NCBI GenBank assembly: GCA_934120635.1
Contig: CAKOUR010000011.1
Coordinates: 1-62,741, forward strand
Source of the DNA: an uncultured Bacilli bacterium
Lineage (GTDB): Bacteria > Bacillota_I > Bacilli_A > RF39 > UBA660
Length of the DNA: 62,741 nt
Direction: 5' to 3'
Part shown: in pieces, positions 35,682 through 44,519 of the stretch
Layout of the letters: every line of letters starts with the position of its first letter
How positions within the stretch are numbered: the stretch's first letter is position 1
Program-made: the position numbers and the translations under genes
The notes under the pieces: model-generated
Database searches by the model: none
Seen by the model: the letters and a program-made list of their open reading frames with translations, nothing else
What the model was told of the DNA's origin: nothing

Positions 35682-36035
35682 TTATCTCATCTTCTTTACA
35701 ATTAAACTAACATATCTTTTAACATCTTTAATTAACTTTGTATACAAATTAGGATAATGACGAATTTCATTAATAATATCAATATCATCTCTAGAAATAG
35801 CCCCAATATATTCACTTCCATCTTCAGTTATAATAGGAACTTCTCTTCCAAGTAAATAATCAGTAGTTGTTTCAAAAATATCAGCTAATATACAAAAAGT
35901 TTCCAAGCTAGGAGTTCTAGTACCATTCTCATAACCACAAATAGATACCTTTGTAACCCCAATCATATCACCTAACTCCTGTTGACTCATACCCTTTTCT
36001 AATCTCATATCTTTTATTCTTTTACCAATTAACAT
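35682..36035 (-). CDS. XRE-family transcriptional regulator
   Basis: Protein of 117 residues with an N-terminal cro/CI helix-turn-helix (about 5-60: MSQQELGDMIGVTKVSICGYENGTRTPS) and a C-terminal helical segment that could mediate dimerisation. It lies alone between asnS and the YjcZ-like pair, all minus strand. A palindrome at 36056-36071 just upstream of its ATG suggests autoregulation. Target genes are unknown. Confidence 0.85.
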   Translation of the reverse strand: MLIGKRIKDMRLEKGMSQQELGDMIGVTKVSICGYENGTRTPSLETFCILADIFETTTDYLLGREVPIITEDGSEYIGAISRDDIDIINEIRHYPNLYTKLIKDVKRYVSLIVKKMR

Positions 36036-36055
36036 ATCTATCCCTCGCTTACTTC

Positions 36056-36071
36056 TGGTAACAAATTACCA
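36056..36071 (-). promoter_or_regulatory. Palindromic operator candidate of the XRE regulator
   Basis: TGGTAA-CAAA-TTACCA is a perfect 6-bp inverted repeat with a 4-bp centre, about 20 nt upstream of the regulator's start and downstream of its promoter. The size fits a dimeric HTH protein site. Confidence 0.5.
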
Positions 36072-36136
36072 ATTGTTAATAAAATATTTAATTTAATTCT
36101 AAAGCCTTTACACGCCAAATTAAACTAACAAGTAAT

Positions 36137-36165
36137 ATTATGCCATGCTTTATATTTTTTTGCAA
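36137..36165 (-). promoter_or_regulatory. Promoter of the XRE regulator gene
   Basis: TTGCAA (36165-36160), a 17-nt spacer and CATAAT (36142-36137) on the minus strand, about 100 nt upstream of the ATG. Confidence 0.6.
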
Positions 36166-36186
36166 TACTTTTTATTAACTTTTTTT

Positions 36187-36220
36187 GAAAAAAGAGATTA
36201 AAACTAAACACTTTAATCTC
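36187..36220 (-). terminator. Terminator after the YjcZ-like pair
   Basis: A perfect 9-bp minus-strand stem (36212-36220 with 36194-36202), 9-nt loop and six U (36193-36188). Confidence 0.8.
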
Positions 36221-36267
36221 TAAATAAAAAATAAAATAATAACTAAAAAAAACAAATATTTAAATTA

Positions 36268-36387
36268 CTAAAATAAACAAGAACCTAATATAATTGCAAG
36301 CAAAATATATAATACAATTATAATTAAAAAACCATTTCCTACTCCTGAACAATTATTATTACATGATGTATTACAATTAGAAGACAT
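36268..36387 (-). CDS. YjcZ-like small membrane protein, 39 residues
   Basis: A short gene: four Cys in an Asn/Cys/Ser-rich head (MSSNCNTSCNNNCSGVGN) and one hydrophobic helix, GFLIIIVLYILLAIILG. The helix pattern FxxIxVLxILLxIIxG is that of the YjcZ family of tiny sporulation-associated proteins of Bacillus. AGAGGTGA precedes the ATG by 7 nt. It lies 19 nt after the 26-residue homologue, before a shared terminator. Confidence 0.72.
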   Translation of the reverse strand: MSSNCNTSCNNNCSGVGNGFLIIIVLYILLAIILGSCLF

Positions 36388-36406
36388 AAAATTCACCTCT
36401 CTTTCC

Positions 36407-36487
36407 TTAAATCCATGCTCCTAGTATGATAATCAGTAAAATAAATAATACCAATACGATAGCAGCTGAAGATCCATAACCATTCAT
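36407..36487 (-). CDS. YjcZ-like small membrane protein, 26 residues
   Basis: A 26-codon gene, MNGYGSSAA followed by IVLVLFILLIIILGAW, almost the canonical YjcZ helix. AAGGGGGG lies 6-7 nt before the ATG. It forms a two-gene unit with the 39-residue protein. Such genes are below the usual calling threshold; the family signature, ribosome sites, promoter and terminator together support it. Confidence 0.75.
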   Translation of the reverse strand: MNGYGSSAAIVLVLFILLIIILGAWI

Positions 36488-36517
36488 TGATATCCCCCCT
36501 TTTCTTCTTTCATGATT

Positions 36518-36546
36518 ATTTTATGGAAAAATACTAAAAATGTGAA
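36518..36546 (-). promoter_or_regulatory. Promoter of the YjcZ-like pair
   Basis: Minus-strand TTCACA (36546-36541), 17-nt spacer, TAAAAT (36523-36518). It fits sigma-A with one -35 mismatch. The same bases also read AC-N16-CATAAAATA, close to the sigma-E/sigma-K -10 (CATANNNTA). Confidence 0.55.
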
Positions 36547-36600
36547 TATTATCTCCCAAAGAAAAAGAAGAACCTAAACTTGATTAGTTCACAAATTTGA

Positions 36601-36628
36601 AAAAAATAACATCTAAATTTTTAGATGC
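36601..36628 (-). terminator. Terminator of the T4SS operon
   Basis: On the minus strand the stem CATCTAAA/TTTAGATG (36620-36627 with 36610-36617) is followed by AUUUUUUU (36608-36601). It lies 165 nt past the last T4SS-cluster gene. Confidence 0.7.
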
Positions 36629-36793
36629 TATTTCCATATCTTAAAACTAATGGTTCTTCGGATTTCGAAGAATCAAACTAATAAGGAGCAAGATCTCACA
36701 AAACTTAAAATTAACATTTCAGCTTTTGATAATAACTATTTTAAATTAAGACCCCCACCAAATTTGTATAATCTACTTAATCTCTCTTCTAGT

Positions 36794-37555
36794 TTAACCC
36801 AACTCAACATATTTACCTTTTTGATATCCATACAACCAATAACACATAGACTGTTCACATTGTGCAGAAATAATAAAATTATAAAATTTACTTTTAGTAT
36901 CAATAATCCAACTCAATTTATAATCACTAACATTTTCTTTATATCCCGTATTTAATAATAAATATGTTTTATGTTTATTTTTATAAAAAACTAAATAAAA
37001 TAAATCATTAGAATCAACAGAATAAATACCAGTATAATTAGAAACAACATAAATAGAATTATTTTCATCAATATAATACTTATTACTAACAGTAATATTT
37101 TTATTTAAAAAGTTATATTTCTTTAGCATAGTATTAATAGCTTTTTTATCATCAGATAATAAATTAGACAAACTAAAATTTTTAATCTTAAAATATGAAC
37201 CCTTATTAAACATAATTTTATTATTATTTATTTCATAACTATGAGTATCATCATCAAAATAAAATTCTTCTCCATTTTTAACAACATATTGTAACGTATT
37301 ATAATATTGATTATTTACATAAATATCATACTTTTTCCAATTAATCAATTTAGATACCTCAGTTTTATTATTTAAAAAACTTAATCTCCTCCATTCTGAA
37401 GATCTATATTCCCAACAAGAAAATGGATTTATTAAAATATATTGAGGCTCCGAGGATAACTTACTATCTTTTTCTTGATTTACAAAAAACAAATATAACA
37501 TCACCCATGCAAAAAAAACAATAAATAGTATTAAAAAACTTTTTATTTTATTCAT
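36794..37555 (-). CDS. Membrane-anchored extracellular protein of the T4SS cluster
   Basis: Protein of about 253 residues with one N-terminal helix (7-28) and an ectodomain rich in Tyr/Asn/Lys with three Cys (NPFSCWEY, SAQCEQSMCYW). No family is recognised. I chose ATG at 37555 (GGATGTGA upstream); a TTG at 37570 would add five residues. It is the last gene of the operon, 18 nt after the NlpC/P60 hydrolase. It could be a lipid- or wall-facing accessory subunit, comparable in layout to those at 45846 and 47585. Confidence 0.6.
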   Translation of the reverse strand: MNKIKSFLILFIVFFAWVMLYLFFVNQEKDSKLSSEPQYILINPFSCWEYRSSEWRRLSFLNNKTEVSKLINWKKYDIYVNNQYYNTLQYVVKNGEEFYFDDDTHSYEINNNKIMFNKGSYFKIKNFSLSNLLSDDKKAINTMLKKYNFLNKNITVSNKYYIDENNSIYVVSNYTGIYSVDSNDLFYLVFYKNKHKTYLLLNTGYKENVSDYKLSWIIDTKSKFYNFIISAQCEQSMCYWLYGYQKGKYVELG

Positions 37556-37573
37556 AAAATTCACATCCAAACA

Positions 37574-38908
37574 TTAGCTATTTTTACCTTCATATCTAAA
37601 ATAAGCTGCCCATCCTCTTGTATCATTGTTTGTATCTTTAACATTTACTTCATTACCACTACTATCGCCATTTTTACCATCATAATTAGAATGAGCTCCA
37701 ACATTTTGTCCATCACCAACATAAACTTCTGTATGTTGGTGTCCCCCTTCTATATGAACCCATAAAATATCTCCACGTTTTAAATCGTTTTTAGAAGTGT
37801 AGGTATACTTTTTAAAACCAATACTCGTTAAATTCTCTGTCATAGTACCAGTAGCAAATGCAGAACCACCAATAGAATTTGCATCTACTCCAGCACCCTT
37901 AACTAAACCAAACCAAACAAAACTAGAACAATCAACATTTGGATTTAAATCTCTCGAATTCCTATCATAACCAACACTATCATCAGCCGCAGTTTTAATC
38001 ATCCATTGCACATATGATTCAACAAAATTACTAGAGGCTCCAGAGGTACAAGAAACTCCTTCGCTAGCATCGAGACCAAATATATCTTTTCTTGGATTAG
38101 CCATTTGAGAATTTATTAAATAAGTTGTATAACTTTTTTGATCTTCATCAGTAGTAGGAGTACATTCAGTCCGTGAATTTACACCTGTAGACTGCCATTC
38201 ACTATGCAGTTGCTGATCACTAGAACTATAAGAACACTTTGAACCACTACAAGCTTTTTGTACTCTATCTGGAATATTATTTCCAAAAATATATGGAGCA
38301 TAATAACAACCACCATCACCAGCACTACCAGGATTATACCAAAAATAACCAATATAAGAATATTTTCCCATCCATTCCGATAACGAACTATATTTTGAAG
38401 CACTATCAATTAGTGCCTTCGCTCCATCCATAAATGAAGAATAAGTTCCACAACTACTAGAACCATTAGGACATTTTAATCCCCAATAATTATTGGTTGA
38501 TAAATCCTTACCACCATTTTCCTTTGCAGCAACTAAAACAACCAATTCAGGATTAACACCTTTAGCTTTAGCATAATCATAGTAGTCATCAGAATAATCA
38601 GCAAAAATCTTCCACTGACTATGACCATTAGCATAAGATTCTATTTTACTTTTAAAATCACTTTTTGACAAAGAAGTTGCTGAAATAGTAAAACCACATT
38701 CCCCATTATTAGAAGCAATTCCCCCAGACTCGCCACTACCACCACCAGAAATGATTCCAAGTACAACTAAAAGTGCTATAAAAATAGGTAATGCTATTAA
38801 TATTGCAGAAAAAATAGAACCAACTCCACCTAATAAAAGTAATATAATTTTTTTCTTAATAAAACCTTTAGCTACATCAGAAACCACATTACCTTTACCA
38901 TTATTCAT
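37574..38908 (-). CDS. T4SS cell-wall hydrolase: lysozyme-like plus NlpC/P60 domains
   Basis: Protein of 444 residues. A transmembrane helix (about 24-55), a Gly/Ser linker, a lysozyme/glucosaminidase-like domain (about 75-210, with NPELVVLVAAKENGGKD and NNYWGLKCPNGSSSC) and a C-terminal NlpC/P60-like peptidase with Cys327 in DCSSFVW and His392 in HTEVYVGDG. This is the layout of CwlT/TcpG/VirB1-like proteins of Gram-positive conjugation systems, which open peptidoglycan for the channel. It lies 21 nt after virB4. All expected catalytic residues of the peptidase are visible; the glycosidase class is not certain. Confidence 0.85.
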   Translation of the reverse strand: MNNGKGNVVSDVAKGFIKKKIILLLLGGVGSIFSAILIALPIFIALLVVLGIISGGGSGESGGIASNNGECGFTISATSLSKSDFKSKIESYANGHSQWKIFADYSDDYYDYAKAKGVNPELVVLVAAKENGGKDLSTNNYWGLKCPNGSSSCGTYSSFMDGAKALIDSASKYSSLSEWMGKYSYIGYFWYNPGSAGDGGCYYAPYIFGNNIPDRVQKACSGSKCSYSSSDQQLHSEWQSTGVNSRTECTPTTDEDQKSYTTYLINSQMANPRKDIFGLDASEGVSCTSGASSNFVESYVQWMIKTAADDSVGYDRNSRDLNPNVDCSSFVWFGLVKGAGVDANSIGGSAFATGTMTENLTSIGFKKYTYTSKNDLKRGDILWVHIEGGHQHTEVYVGDGQNVGAHSNYDGKNGDSSGNEVNVKDTNNDTRGWAAYFRYEGKNS

Positions 38909-38929
38909 AAATACATCACCACTTTTATA

Positions 38930-40714
38930 TTAGAATCCACCACCTGAACCAAATGACTCTAATTCATCTTCACTAACAACAACATTAATTTGCATTCTTC
39001 TACTACCACATACAAATAATGCATCACCTTGATTATATCTCTTTATTCCCTCACGTTCATTATCATTTAAATCAACTAACATAGATAAATCATCAACAGA
39101 TTGTTTCTTTAATCCCATAATTAAATAGTAAGAAGCATTATCAAAAATAGCTTTACCATGAACAATAATATCTTCCCCAACAAAATCACTAGGTTGTTGA
39201 GTAATAATAATTGTACCAGTATTATATTTTCTAGCACGTCTTTGTACTTGAGCCAAGAATTCTGCACCAAGTGTATTTTTAGCACTTAAAAGAACATGAG
39301 CTTCATCAACAGACAATACAGTATTAACAGCAGGATTTAAACATAATCCCCAAGCATATTTTAATACATTAAATAATAAAGCATTCCTAATATTAGCATC
39401 ACTATTCATAAGTTCTTTAATATTAAAAACTAAGAAATCTCCATCAGAATCAACACTAGTATGACCATTAAAATAATACTTTAATTCCCTAGTAAAAGGA
39501 CGAATCTTAATCTCAAGTCGCTCCATAATATCTCTTTCCCTAGTCTTTTCTGTCATAGAACGAAGTCTACCAACAATAGTAGCATAAACATCATCAAAAA
39601 TAGGAAAATCCTTAGAAGTAAATCTACTAAAATCAGAATTAAAATTAATTCCAAATCTAGCATAAGTATCTTGAACAACTTCACTAAACATATTTAAAAC
39701 ATCTTCTTCAATATCTGGAGAATAATATTTCATAAAAGCCTTTAAATTCTGTAAAGTTCTATTTAATACTGTATATCCAAGACCATTCTTAATATCATCT
39801 TCATCAGCATCAACAACAATATCTAAAGGATTAATTAAGCCATATGCTCCACCCTTACCTAAATCAATAACTTGTCCACCATACATATTAGTCATCTCAC
39901 TAATTTCACCTTCAGGATCAATAGCAACAATTTGATAACCATTACGAATATGACTACGAATCATCAATTTAGCAGCAGTACTTTTACCAGAACCAGATGT
40001 ACCTAAAATAATCATATTAGCATTATTTCTATTATTTTCCTTTCGAACTTGATATAAAAATTGATTAAATAACACAACACCACCAGAAAAATCAACACCA
40101 AGCAATGTAGATAATCCCTCATCCTTAATACTATCAAAAACAAAAGGATACATAGCAGCCATAGTAGAAGAAGGCATAGGAGTACCTATTCTCTGCTCTA
40201 TTTCTTGACTCTCAAAAATAGGAAGCATTGATTTTAAAACTCTTTCTTGTTCAAAACGTAAAGGAATAGCTCTCATTTCCATAGCATCCAAATAGTTACG
40301 TAATGCTAACTTCTTACTATCTAGTTGATCTTTAGTATCAGCAGTAACCATCAAATGCATTTGAAAATCAAAAGTTTTCGTTTGACTAGCAGTAAATTGC
40401 TGAATATAATATTCCAAACTTTCCACATCTTGACGAATTCTCTCTTGAATAGTAACATCTTTTTCTTGCTGATACTTAGCTTTCAAATCAGCAATTTCCT
40501 TATTTAACATTTTAGATAAAACAGAAAATGGTAAAGGCATATGTTTAATAATCAATTTAACACCAGACATATTAGTAAGATTAGCAAGATACCCATGTGC
40601 AATATATCTAGGATAAGAAACTACAGTCAAAATAGTAGCATACTTATCACTAATACTAAAATCAGCCGAACGAAATTCAATTCCCTTAGGAGCAATTTCA
40701 CTTTTAAACATCAT
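38930..40714 (-). CDS. virB4: VirB4-type T4SS ATPase, main part
   Basis: Protein of 594 residues. An N-terminal domain with a coiled coil (about 60-105) precedes the ATPase: Walker A GTSGSGKS (238-245), IDPEGE, Walker B VLSVDEAH and TQQPSDF. This is the ConE/TrsE/VirB4 family that powers substrate transport and pilus biogenesis. It is shorter than usual VirB4 because the first ~190 residues are encoded by the preceding gene, whose stop overlaps its ATG (ATGA). It is a VirB4, not a VirD4 coupling protein, as judged by the N-terminal VirB4 domain and gene context. Confidence 0.92.
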   Translation of the reverse strand: MMFKSEIAPKGIEFRSADFSISDKYATILTVVSYPRYIAHGYLANLTNMSGVKLIIKHMPLPFSVLSKMLNKEIADLKAKYQQEKDVTIQERIRQDVESLEYYIQQFTASQTKTFDFQMHLMVTADTKDQLDSKKLALRNYLDAMEMRAIPLRFEQERVLKSMLPIFESQEIEQRIGTPMPSSTMAAMYPFVFDSIKDEGLSTLLGVDFSGGVVLFNQFLYQVRKENNRNNANMIILGTSGSGKSTAAKLMIRSHIRNGYQIVAIDPEGEISEMTNMYGGQVIDLGKGGAYGLINPLDIVVDADEDDIKNGLGYTVLNRTLQNLKAFMKYYSPDIEEDVLNMFSEVVQDTYARFGINFNSDFSRFTSKDFPIFDDVYATIVGRLRSMTEKTRERDIMERLEIKIRPFTRELKYYFNGHTSVDSDGDFLVFNIKELMNSDANIRNALLFNVLKYAWGLCLNPAVNTVLSVDEAHVLLSAKNTLGAEFLAQVQRRARKYNTGTIIITQQPSDFVGEDIIVHGKAIFDNASYYLIMGLKKQSVDDLSMLVDLNDNEREGIKRYNQGDALFVCGSRRMQINVVVSEDELESFGSGGGF

Positions 40715-41277
40715 AGACTAACCACCGTCCCAAAATCAGTTCTCATACCACCATTTAAGAAATTATCCAAAATCATACGCAAATCATCATTAGAAGTTTG
40801 TGCACTATCTAAACCACAATTAGCAAGACCAGTAATAATCGTACGAAGCCTTTTTTGAATCATCTCTAAATTCTTTTCCTTAAACAAAATATAATATTCT
40901 GTATCAGTAACATTATTATCCATAAAACTATTAGCCTTCAAAATATCTTGATTAATCATTTTACGAATAACAGGACTAGGAGTTTGATTATACAAAAGTT
41001 GCAATCTAGCAAGATAACCAGAAATATCAACTGGTCTATCCGCACTAATCAACCAAAAATCAAAATCAACAGTATTATAAAAGTTCTTTAACCCAATAAT
41101 AACATTGTCTTGTGTACCTTGATCAAGAATAAATATATTTCTTGGTCTAATTTTAACACCAGTCACCCTCATCTTATTATTTAAAATAATCATACCATTC
41201 TCGATTGCCCTAACCGGAATCCAATCTTCTGTATATTTACTTTTTTGACTTGGTGTCAGTATCTTTGAATTGTTCAT
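40711..41277 (-). CDS. TrsD/VirB4 N-terminal-like T4SS protein
   Basis: Protein of 188 residues without a membrane segment: DWIPVRAIENGMIILNNKMR, FYNTVDFDFWLISADRPVDI and a helical C-terminus. It matches the stand-alone TrsD/TraD-type component, equivalent to the N-terminal domain of VirB4. Start at ATG 41277 with GGATGGTG upstream; the frame overlaps the prgI end by 41 nt. It is coupled to virB4 by ATGA. Confidence 0.75.
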   Translation of the reverse strand: MNNSKILTPSQKSKYTEDWIPVRAIENGMIILNNKMRVTGVKIRPRNIFILDQGTQDNVIIGLKNFYNTVDFDFWLISADRPVDISGYLARLQLLYNQTPSPVIRKMINQDILKANSFMDNNVTDTEYYILFKEKNLEMIQKRLRTIITGLANCGLDSAQTSNDDLRMILDNFLNGGMRTDFGTVVSL

Positions 41278-41569
41278 AAAAGCACCATCCTCTCCATACA
41301 TACTTTCTTCTTTCAGTATAAAATCTATAAATACTAATTAAAGCACACATCACATTCTGATAATTAGGAATTGGAAAAACCAATAAACCACATACACAAC
41401 CAGGTAATAATCCAATTGAAACAGTAACCAAATTATCAGAAGGAAGAATTGCCAACAAAATCATAGTAACCCCAACCCCAGTACAAAACAAAATCAAGTC
41501 AAAGGGTCTAAAGATATTAAATATTAAAGTCCCTTTCTTTGCATTAGCAGGTACTAAATAACTATTCAC
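41237..41569 (-). CDS. PrgI-family (VirB3-like) membrane protein
   Basis: Protein of 110 residues with the PrgI pattern: N-terminal YLVPANAKKG, FNIFRPFDLILF, two close helices (about 27-70), then IYRFYTERRKYVWRG. PrgI/VirB3 proteins sit next to VirB4 and anchor it to the membrane. The start is GTG with AAGGAGTG upstream. Position directly before the VirB4 pair supports the call. Confidence 0.85.
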   Translation of the reverse strand: MNSYLVPANAKKGTLIFNIFRPFDLILFCTGVGVTMILLAILPSDNLVTVSIGLLPGCVCGLLVFPIPNYQNVMCALISIYRFYTERRKYVWRGWCFYEQFKDTDTKSKK

Positions 41570-41586
41570 TATATATCACACTCCTT

Positions 41587-43596
41587 TTATTTATTTCCAA
41601 CTCTTTTAGTAGATTGTCTAACAGCAATATCTTTATTCGCACGATAAGTATTTTGCTCCATTGTATCCTTGTTAACAATATTAGAATAACCTGCAAATAA
41701 TTTTTGATTTCCAGTAACCATTTTATTAGCTTTTTCTTGAGCTGCTTGAATACTTTGAATAGTATTAGAATCTTTAGCAACGTCCATATCATATTTTGTA
41801 GTATAAGTTGTTCCATCAACGTCATATTCAACTTCAAAATTACCATTTCCAATATGACCTGCTAAAACATTATTAACAAAACCACTTTTTGCTTCAGTAT
41901 AAGCCTTTCTAGCACGCTCTATACGTTTTGTATAATCAGCATCTGATTCCCCTGCATTCCTACCAGCAGCTTGAATAGCTTCGTAATCCCTTTTTAAACG
42001 CTTTATAGAAGAATTATTATCTGCATATCCTTCAATCTCAGATTGAATTTTTGAGTATTCACTTAAAGCACTAATCTCTCTATCATCTTTAGAAGAACCT
42101 GATTCAATACCAAATAAATCATTAAAACGATTAGATGCTGCTCCTGTCCTAATTCTTTGAGCACGCTCTAAATTAAATTTAGCTTGATTAGATCTAGCAC
42201 CTGATAAAGCACTACCTAAATTTTTAGACTTATATCCAGAAGAACCACCACGGAACATTCCACCAAAAGTTCCACCTAAAGCACCAGAAACTCTAGATAA
42301 CCCTTTTCCACCTGCTATACCACCAATCAAACCAACTGCAGCCCCAGTTGCTGCACCAACGGTAGTAGAAACAAATGGATTTTCAAATAATTCTTTTGCA
42401 CTAGGAGCAAATCCTAATTTACTAACACTTTGTGGTAATAATTCCTTCAATAAATCTGGAACTTTCTTTGCAAAAATCATAATAGAAACAATAACAAAAG
42501 CTTTAAAGAAAAGATTAGAACTCCAATCAGTTCCTTGAAATTCCAAACCATTTCCCCCAGTAGTACTAAAGACAGTAGAAATTAAAAAAAAGGCAAAATT
42601 AATAATAGCAATCCTAATAAATACATCTATATAAGTAGAAATATAAATATTTTTCCATTTACTAAACATTGTATCTTTTTTAGGTGCTAAATAAGATACA
42701 ATTGCCATTGGAGAAATAATTTCTAGAAACATTAACTGAACCATTCTAACTCCAACTTTTATACAATAAGTAAACATTAAATATACTGCAACAAGTCCAA
42801 ATATTGGACATAAAAAATAATTAAAATGAACAATATTAGTTTCCTGACTTTCACTGTTAGTACTATCATCTATCTTAAAATTAACAACAATAGTTTCATT
42901 TAAACAAGTATATCCTAAATCAAAAGAACGATTATTAATAATCTGATTTCTAAAATTATTAACAACTGTTTGACAATTATTATAACTAGATATATCTCCA
43001 TTACTATCAATATTACTTTCATCAAAATCTTCAATTTCATAAAAAGATGAAAACAATTCCTCAGCAAGTATAGAACCAAACTTTTCATTTTGAGTCACTG
43101 AAGATTCACCATCATTAGAATCTTGCCCATTAACAGAAGTTGTAATAGCATAAGGTAATAATAATTTCGAAATAATATTACTATTAATTACAGTATTTTG
43201 AACTTGATATAAAAGTTCAAAAGCAAAATTAGCAGTTCCTAACATAATAATAACAATAATAGTTTTCTTAATAAGCGCAGGAGCCCCCTTTTCCCCATCA
43301 TTAACTGCATCAGGATTTAATAGTAATTGAATAAATCCTAAAATAACATAAAATAACATTACTACTCCAAGAATATACCCAACTCTTTTTGCTAATTCCT
43401 GAAGAATATCATTACTTAATAAACGAATCGTACAAAGTGCTGTAAACATATCATACAATTTCATAAACAAATCATAAATAAGGGTGGATAAACTGAACAT
43501 TAAATAACGAATTCCCTGAATTATTGCACCACCAACTTTTTCAAGGCCATCAGACAACCACGATTTTATAAAATTAAAAAAAGCAAAATTTATCAT
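41587..43596 (-). CDS. VirB6/TrbL-like polytopic T4SS channel protein
   Basis: Protein of 669 residues. About seven helices lie between 20 and 400, with an extracellular loop at about 145-240 containing Cys. Then comes a Gly/Ala-rich stretch (VGAATGAAVGLIGGIAGGKG) and a long cytoplasmic charged coiled-coil tail (about 470-669). The architecture and order (VirB2, VirB6, PrgI, VirB4) match the VirB6/TrbL proteins of Gram-positive and mycoplasma conjugative systems. AGGAGGTG precedes the ATG. Confidence 0.85.
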   Translation of the reverse strand: MINFAFFNFIKSWLSDGLEKVGGAIIQGIRYLMFSLSTLIYDLFMKLYDMFTALCTIRLLSNDILQELAKRVGYILGVVMLFYVILGFIQLLLNPDAVNDGEKGAPALIKKTIIVIIMLGTANFAFELLYQVQNTVINSNIISKLLLPYAITTSVNGQDSNDGESSVTQNEKFGSILAEELFSSFYEIEDFDESNIDSNGDISSYNNCQTVVNNFRNQIINNRSFDLGYTCLNETIVVNFKIDDSTNSESQETNIVHFNYFLCPIFGLVAVYLMFTYCIKVGVRMVQLMFLEIISPMAIVSYLAPKKDTMFSKWKNIYISTYIDVFIRIAIINFAFFLISTVFSTTGGNGLEFQGTDWSSNLFFKAFVIVSIMIFAKKVPDLLKELLPQSVSKLGFAPSAKELFENPFVSTTVGAATGAAVGLIGGIAGGKGLSRVSGALGGTFGGMFRGGSSGYKSKNLGSALSGARSNQAKFNLERAQRIRTGAASNRFNDLFGIESGSSKDDREISALSEYSKIQSEIEGYADNNSSIKRLKRDYEAIQAAGRNAGESDADYTKRIERARKAYTEAKSGFVNNVLAGHIGNGNFEVEYDVDGTTYTTKYDMDVAKDSNTIQSIQAAQEKANKMVTGNQKLFAGYSNIVNKDTMEQNTYRANKDIAVRQSTKRVGNK

Positions 43597-43618
43597 AAAA
43601 ATTACACCTCCTACCTAA

Positions 43619-44482
43619 CTATATAACTCCACACAAAGTTGCATCAACTATAGGCCAAATAGAATGAGCAATAGACAATATAGCCTTTAAAACAGATGGA
43701 ATTAAAAAAATAACAACCGCAATTATTACTCGCTTAGTAAATTTACTTTGTGCTTTTTTTATTCCATCTTCACTAGAAGCAAAAATAGCCTGAGCAAAAT
43801 CCATAGTACCAGTAACAATTAAAATAAGTGGTATAGCAATTTTAACAATAGTAATACCAGACTTAACTAAAGATAATAAGTCATCAGCATCCTTAAATAA
43901 ATCTTCACAACTAGAAATAGTTATTTTAGTAAATTTCATATCAATCGTTAATTGTTGAGATGCCTGAACAGTAGCTTTCCTATTAGTTTCAACAGTTTCT
44001 ACTTTATCTGAATGAGATTCCAATTTTTCATCTCCATCATTATTTCCATAAAAAGTTACTTGACCCAAACCATTCTTTTTTGTTGATTTAGAAGATGGAC
44101 ATTTAGTAAAATGTCCGTCTTTATCTTTAATTTTATCCAAAGAACTATCATATACTACCTCATTAGTATTTGTATACCAATCACTATAATCATTATATTC
44201 ATCACCTTGTTTATATGATCCATTCGTTTTACCAGCAGCACCAGCACCAGCAGAATCTTTTTCAGTCATCTTACCAGTGTAATCAGCATCACGTTTATTT
44301 TTATAAATAGTAATTTTACCATCAGAGTCTTGCTGTAACATAACCTTATCAACATTCAAAAAACTTTTTCCTTGTTTTTCATAAAGACAAGTCAACTCTT
44401 TTGCAGCATATACATCAGTATTAAAAAGAAAAAAAGAAAAAATAAATAAAACTATTCCAAAAGAAAATCCACTTTTTTTCAT
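43619..44482 (-). CDS. VirB2/pilin-like T4SS protein with N-terminal ectodomain
   Basis: Protein of 287 residues: a signal peptide (1-27, ending VYA), an ectodomain of about 160 residues with four Cys and Gly/Ser stretches, and a C-terminal two-helix hairpin (about 205-280, TVKIAIPLILI..DFAQAI, then KRVIIAVVIFLIPSVLKAI). The hairpin is the VirB2-like pilin pattern known from mycoplasma ICE proteins (Mbov_0395 type), and it is homologous to the N-terminal hairpin of the gene at 46435-47448. It leads a transcript driven by the extended -10 promoter at 44520-44528. Confidence 0.75.
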   Translation of the reverse strand: MKKSGFSFGIVLFIFSFFLFNTDVYAAKELTCLYEKQGKSFLNVDKVMLQQDSDGKITIYKNKRDADYTGKMTEKDSAGAGAAGKTNGSYKQGDEYNDYSDWYTNTNEVVYDSSLDKIKDKDGHFTKCPSSKSTKKNGLGQVTFYGNNDGDEKLESHSDKVETVETNRKATVQASQQLTIDMKFTKITISSCEDLFKDADDLLSLVKSGITIVKIAIPLILIVTGTMDFAQAIFASSEDGIKKAQSKFTKRVIIAVVIFLIPSVLKAILSIAHSIWPIVDATLCGVI

Positions 44483-44519
44483 AAATCAAACACCTTTCAC
44501 AAATAAATATCTCAAAAAA

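Larger units (their letters stand above)
36488..36793. other. 306-nt intergenic stretch: two hairpins and the YjcZ promoter
   Basis: It holds the promoter at 36518-36546, the terminator at 36601-36628 and a second hairpin TTCTTCG/CGAAGAA (36653-36659 with 36665-36671). No coding region with a ribosome site is visible; a plus-strand frame at 36650-36955 is antisense to the neighbour. The long 3' trailer (about 165 nt) of the T4SS operon could hide a regulatory RNA. Confidence 0.5.

Noticed and set aside
36650..36955. Plus-strand frame of 101 codons
   Set aside because: It is antisense to the 36794-37555 gene and the hairpin region, without ribosome site or recognisable residues.
41562..41852. 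Minus-strand frame of 96 codons inside the VirB6 gene tail
   Set aside because: It overlaps the coding frame of VirB6 in another phase; Leu/Lys/Ile-rich shadow.
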